Source of the DNA: Rhodocytophaga aerolata
GTDB taxonomy: Bacteria > Bacteroidota > Bacteroidia > Cytophagales > 172606-1
Assembly: GCF_030503435.1 (NCBI RefSeq)
Contig: NZ_JAUKPO010000007.1
Span: 1-64,000, forward strand
Length of the DNA: 64,000 nt
Direction: 5' to 3'
Shown here: positions 8,026 to 15,355 of the stretch, one piece after another
Numbering within the stretch: the stretch's first letter is position 1
Layout of the letters: each line of letters begins with the position of its first letter
Notes under the pieces: generated by a model
What the model saw: only the letters and a program-made list of their open reading frames with translations
Told to the model about the DNA's origin: nothing
Databases searched by the model: none
Program-made: the position numbers and the translations under genes

Positions 8026-10641
8026 CTAGGGCACCATATTATACAAATTCTTTAGCTTCTCATTCTTCTCATTTTCCCGGATTTCTTTGCGGATGGTTTT
8101 TACTTCTTCCATCTCTTCAAACAAGCCCAGCCACTGATAGGCCGAGAGCCGCACCTGGTAGGCCGGATCTTGGCGGGCTACTTTTTCCAGTACTTTTATG
8201 CCTTCCATCTTTTTTTCTGCCGGAAGTTTGGTAAGGTAGGCAGCAAAGAATTGAATAAATTGCTGTTGCATCTGCGTACTGCCCCCTTGCAGCCTTTCCA
8301 CAAACCAATCGTAGGCACCTGGGTCGCCAGATTCAGTGTAGTAATAGGCAACGGTGAATATAATATTGTTGTCGGTATACTGTTTAAACTTGGCCACTTT
8401 TTCAGCCAGATCTGGTGCTCCGGTTTGCATGTAGGCAAACAGCGAAGCAGCCGCTACGGTATACGACTTATCTTCCAGGCCTTGTGCATACAAAGCTGTA
8501 TAATCTTTGCCTTCCCAGGAAGAAAGCACGTTAATGGCTTCCGCCCGCACATACGATCTGGGATCGCTGGTAGCCAGGTTTCTGAGCTTTGCTTCCACTG
8601 CAGCTGCCTGGGAGCCATTGTATTTTTCAAAACTCTGAATAGCCAACTGGCGCAAATGCCAGAATTTATCATCTAATGCACGGATGGCTATTTTTTCGCC
8701 CAGGGAATCCATCGCCGGACGGATGCCGGTAGAATCTTTGGGGTCATCTACGTGGGTAAGTTCAGCTATGGCTTCGTAGCGGGCCAGGTATTTGTCGCTG
8801 TTGGCATACTGGAAAGCCCATTCTTCCGGTGATTTCTCATGCATTATCAGGCCCAGTAGCTGCGTTTCTCCGTCAAATAAAACCAGATCAGGTTTGGCAG
8901 CAGCTGGAATTTCAATGGTCTGGCTGGCTTGGTTCACAACTACCTGGTGCCGTTCTTTTTTGCCATTCACCCATACGTCTACTTTCAGAGGTAGTTTATA
9001 GATAGGTGTATAGACCGAATCTTGTAGCTGATTTACCTGTAATAGTACCTTTCCATTGGTATACTGATGGCTTACTTCCAATTCCGGATGGCCGGGAGAG
9101 AGAAACCATTGATTAAAAAACCAGTTCAAATCTTCACCGGTAACTTCTTCAAACGCCAGCCGCAGGTTATGTATCTCTACATCTGAAAACTCATTCTTCT
9201 TCAGGTAAAGATTTAACGCTTCAAAGAAGGCATCGTCCCCCACATATTTACGGAGCATATGCAGCACCCTGCCTCCTTTGGCATAGGAATGGCTGTCGAA
9301 CATATCTTCTTTGTCTACATAATTATAGCGGATAAGCGGTTCTTGCTTATCTTCCGATTCGGCCAGGTATTGGTCTTCTTCGCCTTGTGCATGAAAATCG
9401 GCTTCGTCTATGCCATACTTGTGCTCGTTCCATAAGTATTCCGAATAATTGGCAAACGACTCGTTCAGCGGCAGATTTGCCCACGATTCAGTAGTTACCA
9501 GGTCGCCAAACCAGTGATGGAACAGTTCATGCGCAATAATGTTATCCCAATGCTCATCCAGCAGCGAACGGTTGTCTACCTGTACGGCTTCCATAAAAGT
9601 TACGGCGGAAGTATTCTCCATGGCTCCGGAAACAAAGTCGCGCACAATTACTTGTGAATATTTATCCCAGGGAAACTTGTACTTTAGTTTGTTAGAGAAA
9701 AACTCCAGCATTTCCGGAGTACGTCCAAAAATATCTTTGGCATATTTCGCATACGCTGGTTCTACATAATAATTTACAGGTATATTATTCCATTTGTCTT
9801 CCACAACCGCATACTCACCTATAGCCATCATAAACAAGTACGGCGCATGCGATTTGTCTTGTTTCCAGTAGTCAGTGCGGCTGCCATCGCGGTTAGTGCG
9901 GGAATAAACCAAAGCTCCGTTGGAAAGGGTAACAAAATTGCTGTCTACGGTGATGTACATCTCCTGCGTAGTGCGCTCATTGGGCGAATCAATGGTGGGG
10001 AACCAGGCAGAGTTGGCTTCTGTTTCGCCCTGCGTCCATATCTGGCGGGGCTTGTTAGGATTGGAGCCATCAGCATTGATGAAATACAAACCCTTGTCTG
10101 AGGTAATGGCTTCGCTGCCTCCTTCTGGCAGTTCATTCGGCTTGGCGGTATATACAATTTCTACCACATATTGCTCTGCACGGGTATAGGTTTTATCTAG
10201 CTGAATGGTCAGGTGCTTACCGTCGTACTGGTGTTGCAGCGGCGAGCTTTTTTTGGTTTTCTCATCTAGTAACTTAATTCCTTTAATATCAAACCCTTTG
10301 GCATCCAGTATCAACGTGTTTTGCGGATAAAAATAGGGCTTGAAAGTGAGGGTAGCTATTCCATTCAGGTATTGCTTCTGCCAGTCGAAGCTTACTTCCA
10401 GCTTGGTATGCAGCAGGTCGTTAAGCTTAGTCCGTTCCGGATTGTATTTTCCTTTGCTGGCGGCCCATGCAGGCAGGGTGTCTGTTTCTGTAATCTCTGC
10501 ACTCTCCAAACTGTCGGTTGCTGCTACAGGTTCTTCCGTTACCGGGGTATTGGTGTTGGTAGTAGTTTTAGCAGGTTTGGTAGTCTGGCAGGCACTCATT
10601 ATCCCTACGCAGATAAAGGTATATATGAAATTTTTACGCAT
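8026..10641 (-). CDS. M1-family zinc aminopeptidase, lipoprotein
   Basis: An 871-residue gluzincin that trims N-terminal residues from peptides, probably outside the cytoplasm. The signal peptide ends in a lipobox, GIMSAC, with Cys18 as the lipidation site, followed by a Thr/Asn/Glu-rich linker to about residue 60. The M1 N-terminal beta domain follows, with the substrate-binding GAMEN motif at 339-343. The zinc site HELFHHW is at 371-377, with the third ligand Glu394 in NESFANY (HExxH-x18-E). The C-terminal third (about 600-860) is made of HEAT-like helices. All catalytic residues are present. The gene is divergent from the biotin-carrier gene. Its stop is followed by the palindromic repeat at 7985-8021. 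Confidence 0.93.
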   Translation of the reverse strand: MRKNFIYTFICVGIMSACQTTKPAKTTTNTNTPVTEEPVAATDSLESAEITETDTLPAWAASKGKYNPERTKLNDLLHTKLEVSFDWQKQYLNGIATLTFKPYFYPQNTLILDAKGFDIKGIKLLDEKTKKSSPLQHQYDGKHLTIQLDKTYTRAEQYVVEIVYTAKPNELPEGGSEAITSDKGLYFINADGSNPNKPRQIWTQGETEANSAWFPTIDSPNERTTQEMYITVDSNFVTLSNGALVYSRTNRDGSRTDYWKQDKSHAPYLFMMAIGEYAVVEDKWNNIPVNYYVEPAYAKYAKDIFGRTPEMLEFFSNKLKYKFPWDKYSQVIVRDFVSGAMENTSAVTFMEAVQVDNRSLLDEHWDNIIAHELFHHWFGDLVTTESWANLPLNESFANYSEYLWNEHKYGIDEADFHAQGEEDQYLAESEDKQEPLIRYNYVDKEDMFDSHSYAKGGRVLHMLRKYVGDDAFFEALNLYLKKNEFSDVEIHNLRLAFEEVTGEDLNWFFNQWFLSPGHPELEVSHQYTNGKVLLQVNQLQDSVYTPIYKLPLKVDVWVNGKKERHQVVVNQASQTIEIPAAAKPDLVLFDGETQLLGLIMHEKSPEEWAFQYANSDKYLARYEAIAELTHVDDPKDSTGIRPAMDSLGEKIAIRALDDKFWHLRQLAIQSFEKYNGSQAAAVEAKLRNLATSDPRSYVRAEAINVLSSWEGKDYTALYAQGLEDKSYTVAAASLFAYMQTGAPDLAEKVAKFKQYTDNNIIFTVAYYYTESGDPGAYDWFVERLQGGSTQMQQQFIQFFAAYLTKLPAEKKMEGIKVLEKVARQDPAYQVRLSAYQWLGLFEEMEEVKTIRKEIRENEKNEKLKNLYNMVP

Positions 10642-10730
10642 ATTTGTTTTTACTAGTGAGTATAAATAAATCCTGTAGGGCGTATAGGAAACCAGTGCTA
10701 ACCGGAATGAGCTGTCTGACCGATCAGGAA

Positions 10731-10752
10731 CTTTACAGGTTTTTCTGTAAAG
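10731..10752. promoter_or_regulatory. 8-bp dyad upstream of the biotin-carrier gene
   Basis: CTTTACAG (10731-10738) and CTGTAAAG (10745-10752) form a perfect dyad with a 6-bp spacer in the divergent intergenic region, 34 bp before the ATG at 10787. It could be an operator or a small leader hairpin. Confidence 0.3.
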
Positions 10753-10786
10753 AAAATGATATTACTTTTCCTAAACAACAAGACTG

Positions 10787-11287
10787 ATGTTCAAAATAAC
10801 AGTTAACGACCAACAAACCTACGAAATTATACAGGATAATGGGCAGTTGGTAGTGGATGGAAACCTCTTTGCCTGGGATGTACAGCCTGTAAACGCTCAT
10901 ACCTTTCATATATTGAAAGATAACCAGTCGTATACGGCAGAAATACTACAGGCAGATTATGCCAGAAAAGTACTTGTTATCAAGATCAACGGACATATCT
11001 ATCATATAAAAGCCCAGGATCGCCTGGATTTATTGCTGGAAAAAATGGGTATGGCTAATGGCGGGGCCAGGCAGGTAAAAGAAGTAAAAGCACCAATGCC
11101 CGGCCTTATTTTGCAAATACAAACAACCGTAGGCGCCACCGTAAACAAAGGCGATATTTTATTGATTCTGGAAGCAATGAAGATGGAAAACGCCATAAAA
11201 GCTCCGGTAGATGGCATTATTAAAGCCCTTCCAGTGAATATTGGTAAGAGTGTGGAGAAAAATCAGGTACTGGTGCAGTTTGAGTAA
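10787..11287 (+). CDS. biotin carboxyl carrier (biotinyl/lipoyl-attachment) protein
   Basis: A 166-residue cytosolic biotin carrier. The first about 95 residues are a beta-rich region with no recognised catalytic motif. The C-terminal about 70 residues form a biotinyl domain with EAMKMEN at 129-135, Lys132 being the residue that BirA would biotinylate. KAPMPGLIL and KAPVDGIIK are the flanking half-motifs. This layout fits the separate carrier subunit of acyl-CoA carboxylases (propionyl-, methylcrotonyl- or acetyl-CoA type). Biotin carboxylase and carboxyltransferase genes are not adjacent, so the partner enzyme is unknown. It is followed after 27 bp by an unknown gene that may be co-transcribed. 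Confidence 0.8.
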   Translation: MFKITVNDQQTYEIIQDNGQLVVDGNLFAWDVQPVNAHTFHILKDNQSYTAEILQADYARKVLVIKINGHIYHIKAQDRLDLLLEKMGMANGGARQVKEVKAPMPGLILQIQTTVGATVNKGDILLILEAMKMENAIKAPVDGIIKALPVNIGKSVEKNQVLVQFE

Positions 11288-11314
11288 TAACCAACGACTA
11301 ATAATGAATAACCC

Positions 11315-11725
11315 ATGACGATATACGAAGAGACTGATTTTTATACGATAGCTATTGATGAAGAGGTACCCTGTTTTCATGGTATGCTAAGGGGCTATGC
11401 CAGATCCAGTGAAGACTTCCGGGCAGTAATGGTGAAAGCTTATACCTACGCTGCTGAACATGCAAAAAAGTATCCCAGATTTTACTGGCTTAGCGATGTG
11501 CGGGATTTAAGAATAGTAATAGACGAGGACATAGCCTGGCTGGTAGAGTGGCTAAATCCCAGACTGGTAGAAGCCGGCATCACGCATATGGCTGCTGTAC
11601 AGCCAATGAGCTTTTTCGGACAGTTTTCAGTTAATGAGTATGCTGCCATGACTGATCCTTCAGGGTTAGTCATTTCCTTTTTTCCCGATGTAGAAAAAGC
11701 CAAAGCCTGGCTGAAAAGTTTATAA
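11315..11725 (+). CDS. conserved-looking protein of unknown function
   Basis: A 136-residue soluble protein with no signal peptide. It starts MTIYEETDFYTIAIDEEVPC and contains an alternating alpha/beta pattern: a beta strand, YARSSEDFRAVMVKAYTYAAEHAKKYPRFYWLSDVRD, WLVEWLNPRLVEAGITHMA, and a C-terminal EKAKAWLKSL helix. The arrangement resembles SpoIIAA/STAS-like folds found in many Bacteroidota, but no diagnostic motif is present and I do not assign a function. It lies 27 bp after the biotin-carrier gene and before a strong terminator, so the two probably form one transcript. Confidence 0.65.
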   Translation: MTIYEETDFYTIAIDEEVPCFHGMLRGYARSSEDFRAVMVKAYTYAAEHAKKYPRFYWLSDVRDLRIVIDEDIAWLVEWLNPRLVEAGITHMAAVQPMSFFGQFSVNEYAAMTDPSGLVISFFPDVEKAKAWLKSL

Positions 11726-11739
11726 AAAGTCAATAAACA

Positions 11740-11785
11740 AAAAATCTCTGGTGATCAGGACTGTGCTGCTCACCAGAGATTTTTT
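11740..11785 (+). terminator. rho-independent terminator after the biotin-carrier operon
   Basis: A 14-bp perfect stem (AAAATCTCTGGTGA / TCACCAGAGATTTT) with a 15-nt loop and a T-run, 15 bp after the stop codon at 11725. The symmetric A- and T-runs would also let it work on the minus strand. Confidence 0.85.
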
Positions 11786-11849
11786 GTGTACCTACGTAAG
11801 CCAGTTTCCACTATTTTTAAATTCCTTCCCCTTCAAAAAGTAATTTCAT

Positions 11850-11857
11850 TATCTTTG
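11850..11857 (+). promoter_or_regulatory. candidate -7 box of the pyrH-frr promoter
   Basis: TATCTTTG, followed by C, matches TAnnTTTG exactly. It lies in the intergenic region after the terminator. The -33 element is poor. It would give a 5' leader of about 140 nt before pyrH. Confidence 0.4.
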
Positions 11858-12004
11858 CCAGATTTTTATACGTACTTATTTCAACTTTAACGTATAGGAA
11901 CCGGAAAAGCTCTTAGCCACAGGCCAGTATATTTCTGTGCAAAAACCTGGGAGCCGCCTTCACCGGATATTCCCTGTAACCAGTAGAAATAAAATTAGAT
12001 ATAC

Positions 12005-12715
12005 ATGAAATACAAAAGAATCCTTCTCAAGTTGAGCGGCGAAGCCCTCAGTGGTACCAAAGGCTATGGCATTGACCCTAAAGTTTTATTGCAGTATTCG
12101 GAAGAAATAAAAAAAGTGATACAGGCTGGCACACAAGTAGCCATTGTAATTGGAGGAGGAAACATCTTTAGAGGAATAGAAGCCCAGCAAGCCGGCATAG
12201 ACCGTGTGCAAGGCGACTATATGGGTATGCTGGCAACGGTAATTAACGCCATGGCCTTACAAGGAGCCTTAGAAAAAGTGGGCTTATATACCAGAGTGAT
12301 GTCGGGCATCCGGATGGAACAGGTATGCGAGCCGTTTATCCGCCGCCGGGCTGTACGCCACCTGGAAAAGGGAAGAGTGGTTATTTTTGGCGCAGGCATA
12401 GGTAATCCGTATTTTACTACTGATTCTACCGCCAGCTTGCGGGCCATTGAAATAGAAGCCGATGTTGTATTGAAAGGCACCCGCGTAGATGGCGTATACA
12501 GTGCCGACCCAGAAAAGGATAAAACGGCCACCCGTTACTCCACCATCTCTTTTGATGATGTATACAAAATGGGCCTGAATGTAATGGACATGACCGCCTT
12601 TACCTTGTGTAAAGAAAACAAATTGCCCATTATAGTATTTGATATGAATAAATCCAACAATTTATATAAACTAGTACAAGGAGAACAAGTAGGTACATTG
12701 ATTAGCATGGATTAA
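12005..12715 (+). CDS. pyrH: UMP kinase
   Basis: A 236-residue hexameric bacterial UMP kinase (UMP + ATP to UDP + ADP), part of the amino acid kinase superfamily. Diagnostic segments are [17 protein letters not shown] at the N-terminus, [10 protein letters not shown] near residue 50, [16 protein letters not shown] near 70, [21 protein letters not shown] near 130, and [18 protein letters not shown] near 158. Full length and intact. It is followed by frr, the common pyrH-frr pair. The rpsB-tsf genes that often precede this pair are not upstream here. Confidence 0.96.
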   Translation: MKYKRILLKLSGEALSGTKGYGIDPKVLLQYSEEIKKVIQAGTQVAIVIGGGNIFRGIEAQQAGIDRVQGDYMGMLATVINAMALQGALEKVGLYTRVMSGIRMEQVCEPFIRRRAVRHLEKGRVVIFGAGIGNPYFTTDSTASLRAIEIEADVVLKGTRVDGVYSADPEKDKTATRYSTISFDDVYKMGLNVMDMTAFTLCKENKLPIIVFDMNKSNNLYKLVQGEQVGTLISMD

Positions 12716-12825
12716 TATACTACTCAGTGGGTAGTTATACGTTAGTAGCCTAAGATGCCGTCAGACAAGACAACGCCTCTTTTAAAAACTATATCAACGA
12801 AACTTCAAAAAACATACACAAACCG

Positions 12826-13386
12826 ATGGAAGAGATACAACTATTTCTGGAAGATGCCAAAGATTCCATGGAGAAGGCTGTCAAGCACACAAGTATTGAA
12901 CTGAGTAAAATCCGGGCAGGGAAAGCCATGCCTTCTATGCTGGATGGCATTTCTGTGGAGTACTATGGTACCATGACTCCCATAGCTCAGGTAGCTTCTA
13001 TCAATACGCCTGATCCACGCACTATTTTAATTAAACCTTTCGAAAAAAAGATGGTGGGTGAAATCAACAAAGCCATTAATAACAGTGACCTGCGCCTGAC
13101 ACCTATGCTGGATGGCGAATTCGTCAGACTGAATATTCCTCCCTTAACCGAAGAACGGAGAAGAGACCTGATGAAGAAGGTGAAAAATGAAATCGAAAGC
13201 GGCAAAGTAAGCATCCGCAACATCCGCAAAGACACCAATGAGTCTTTGAGAAAACTGCTGAAAGAAGGAGCTTCTGAAGATGAAGTAAAAAGAGCCGAAG
13301 AAAAAGTACAACAACTGACAGATAGCTACATTGCCAAAACCGAAGTGCTGTTGACTAACAAGGAAACTGAGATTATGACAGTTTGA
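12826..13386 (+). CDS. frr: ribosome recycling factor
   Basis: A 186-residue tRNA-shaped factor that splits post-termination ribosomes together with EF-G. The family signature SKIRAGKAMPSMLDGISVEYYG is near residues 27-48. ASINTPDPRTILIKPFEKK follows, then PPLTEERRRDLMKKVK and the coiled helical segment ending in TEVLLTNKETEIM. Normal length, start at MEEIQLFLEDAKDSM. It lies 110 bp after pyrH and ends at its own terminator, with the M28 peptidase gene converging from the other side. Confidence 0.96.
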   Translation: MEEIQLFLEDAKDSMEKAVKHTSIELSKIRAGKAMPSMLDGISVEYYGTMTPIAQVASINTPDPRTILIKPFEKKMVGEINKAINNSDLRLTPMLDGEFVRLNIPPLTEERRRDLMKKVKNEIESGKVSIRNIRKDTNESLRKLLKEGASEDEVKRAEEKVQQLTDSYIAKTEVLLTNKETEIMTV

Positions 13387-13416
13387 TGTTCTTAAACAAG
13401 TATATAGTTCAATACA

Positions 13417-13449
13417 AAAAGCCTGATGTATAGCCAGGCTTTTGTTTTT
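13417..13449 (+). terminator. terminator after frr
   Basis: Stem AAAAGCCTG / CAGGCTTTT with a 9-nt loop and a T-rich tail (TTTTGTTTTT), 30 bp after the frr stop. Confidence 0.8.
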
Positions 13450-13472
13450 CAGGAAATGTTCTGGAAGCAGAT

Positions 13473-13505
13473 AAACCTGTTAGGTTTCAAAAACCTAACA
13501 GGTTT
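13473..13505. repeat. 15-bp-stem palindromic repeat, copy 2
   Basis: A perfect inverted repeat, 13473-13487 against 13491-13505, loop CAA, core ACCTGTTAGGTTT / AAACCTAACAGGT. Compared with copy 1 (7985-8021) one base pair changes from G-C to T-A on both arms, so pairing is kept. It lies between the convergent frr and M28 peptidase genes. Confidence 0.8.
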
Positions 13506-13521
13506 AGAGTGCTATACTAAA

Positions 13522-15078
13522 TTAGTTTGCTCCGGCGGCTTTGGCTTCCGGCATAGTTTTGCGGGGAAGTTTCTGGTCACGCATGGCGGTGTGGTACACA
13601 AAGGAAGCTACAATAACAGCGGCCTGCTTCAAATCTTCTTCCTGTAAGCGTTCGTAGGTATCCATGTTGGTGTGGTGCGTACGGGTGTTATAATCTACCG
13701 GATCTTGGATGAACTGGAAACCGGGTAATCCTACTGCATCAAAGGACTGGTGATCGGTGCCGCCAGTATTGCGGATGGTGACTGTTGTAGCTCCCATATC
13801 TTTAAACGGTTCCAGCCAGGCCTGGAAAATGGACCGTAATGCTTCGTTCCCCTGCAAATACACTCCCCTGATTTTTCCTGTGCCATTGTCTACATTATAA
13901 TAGGCGGAAAGCTTGACATGGTCTGGCAGTAATTTCATGGTCTGGGCATCGCCAAAGTGATTTTTTACATAGTTGCGGGAGCCAAATAAGCCCTGTTCCT
14001 CAGAGCCCCACAAAGCAATCCGGATCGTACGGCGGGGCTTTATCCCAATGGTTTTTAGTATCCGCATGGCTTCCATCATCACTGCGGTTCCGGCAGCATT
14101 ATCGGTAGCTCCGGTAGCCGAATGCCAGGAATCCAGGTGGGCACCCACCATCACCAGTTCACTTTTTAGCTTTTTATCGGTACCCGGAATTTCAGCTACC
14201 ACATTGTAGCCGGTTAGGTCAGTATTGAAGCGGGTTTTGATCTCTGTTTCTATTTCTACTTCCTGCTGTGCTTGCAAGAGGCGCAGCATACGGGCATAAT
14301 GTTCGGCTGCCATTTCCAGTTCAGGCAATACAGCTGGGGCATCTGCCGCGTAAGAGGCTCCATTAGAAGTAAAATAGGTGCCATGCATGCCGCGCCCATT
14401 GGAAATAACCAATGCTGCTCCTTCTTCCATCAGGAACTGGCTCAGTTTCTCCCGCACGGCCCGGCGGGCCCGGTACTCGGCCATGCGTTCTGGAGATAAT
14501 CCGGAAGAGGAGGGAGCCGATGCTGCAGTACCGGCCATTTCTGCCAGCCGGTCGTCGGTAAAACGTCTGGCATCTGGCTCAAAGGTGGTTTTTATATCAG
14601 GAGTAGTTTGCACCAGAATAATTTTATCTTTTAGCTGGCCTTTGTATTGGGCAAAATCTTCTTCTTTCTCGGCATTTACCAGCATCAGTTTTCCTTTCAC
14701 CAGGCCATTGGTACCGGGTGTCCAGGCTTTAGGCGAAGCAATAAGCGGCTGGTAATAAGGGGCCGTCATGGCTGCATACGATTTTTCAATATCCCAGCCC
14801 CGGCCAAACTCTCCCCAGGGTTCAATAGTGGCATTGGCCAGTTGCCAGTCAGCTAATTGCTGGCGGGTCCACTCATTAGCATGCTTCAGGCCTGCGGAGC
14901 CGGAAAGCCTTGGGCCAATCACATCGGTCAGGTAAAAAGCCGTTTTCATCACCTGCGAACGGTTCAGGCCTTCGTCTTTAATCTTTTCAATCATTTGCAG
15001 GTCTACCGGCTCTTGCTGGGCATAGGCAAGGGAAACAAAAAGCAGCAAAAAGAAAGGTATTATTAGTTGTCTCTTCAT
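13522..15078 (-). CDS. M28-family zinc peptidase, exported
   Basis: A 518-residue exopeptidase of the M28 group (aminopeptidase or carboxypeptidase Q-like). The signal peptide is about residues 1-21 (MKRQLIIPFFLLLFVSLAYA, then QQ). A PA-like insert covers about 120-240. The two-zinc catalytic domain carries His314 (VGAHLDSW), Asp326 (GATDNAAG, bridging), Glu360/Glu361 (WGSEEQG; general base and ligand), Asp397 (YNVDNGTG) and a histidine of THHTNMD (468-469). All ligands are intact. The start was set at the ATG at 15078 because the signal peptide begins there; the open extension to 15132 is not signal-like. It is divergent from the permease array and convergent with frr. Confidence 0.92.
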   Translation of the reverse strand: MKRQLIIPFFLLLFVSLAYAQQEPVDLQMIEKIKDEGLNRSQVMKTAFYLTDVIGPRLSGSAGLKHANEWTRQQLADWQLANATIEPWGEFGRGWDIEKSYAAMTAPYYQPLIASPKAWTPGTNGLVKGKLMLVNAEKEEDFAQYKGQLKDKIILVQTTPDIKTTFEPDARRFTDDRLAEMAGTAASAPSSSGLSPERMAEYRARRAVREKLSQFLMEEGAALVISNGRGMHGTYFTSNGASYAADAPAVLPELEMAAEHYARMLRLLQAQQEVEIETEIKTRFNTDLTGYNVVAEIPGTDKKLKSELVMVGAHLDSWHSATGATDNAAGTAVMMEAMRILKTIGIKPRRTIRIALWGSEEQGLFGSRNYVKNHFGDAQTMKLLPDHVKLSAYYNVDNGTGKIRGVYLQGNEALRSIFQAWLEPFKDMGATTVTIRNTGGTDHQSFDAVGLPGFQFIQDPVDYNTRTHHTNMDTYERLQEEDLKQAAVIVASFVYHTAMRDQKLPRKTMPEAKAAGAN

Positions 15079-15213
15079 ACGGGTTAGGTTGTGAGGGTTA
15101 AGTAAGGAAGGTTTAAATATATACAGAAGCAATCCTATTCACAAAAGTTCTTAAAAAACTGGCGGGTGTTTGCCATTCAGGCTGGTCTGGCGCATACATT
15201 TCATTTGTTTTTG

Positions 15214-15250
15214 TGTTGTTTACGGACGCCCATTGTATCAGAACCGGACA
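15214..15250. promoter_or_regulatory. twin-dyad operator upstream of P1 (most degenerate copy)
   Basis: The first half is TGTTGT-TTA-CGGACG (15214-15228). The second is TGTATC-AGAAC-CGGACA (15234-15250). It shares CCGGACA and the TGT...(C)GGAC(A/G) spacing with the copies before P5, P9 and P15. It lies 106 bp before the P1 ATG and just upstream of a candidate promoter. Confidence 0.5.
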
Positions 15251-15266
15251 TTTATAAATCCGATAA

Positions 15267-15298
15267 ATTGATTTAAATGTCTGAAAAACAGATATTTG
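15267..15298 (+). promoter_or_regulatory. candidate promoter of the first permease module
   Basis: ATTG (15267-15270), a 20-bp spacer, then GATATTTG (15291-15298; one mismatch to TAnnTTTG). The twin dyad ends 16 bp upstream of the -33 element, a position more typical of activation than of simple blocking. Confidence 0.35.
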
Positions 15299-15355
15299 TA
15301 AACTTTGCATTATTTTTTCTAGTCATTAATCTGCACCCATCAAACTGAAATAGCC

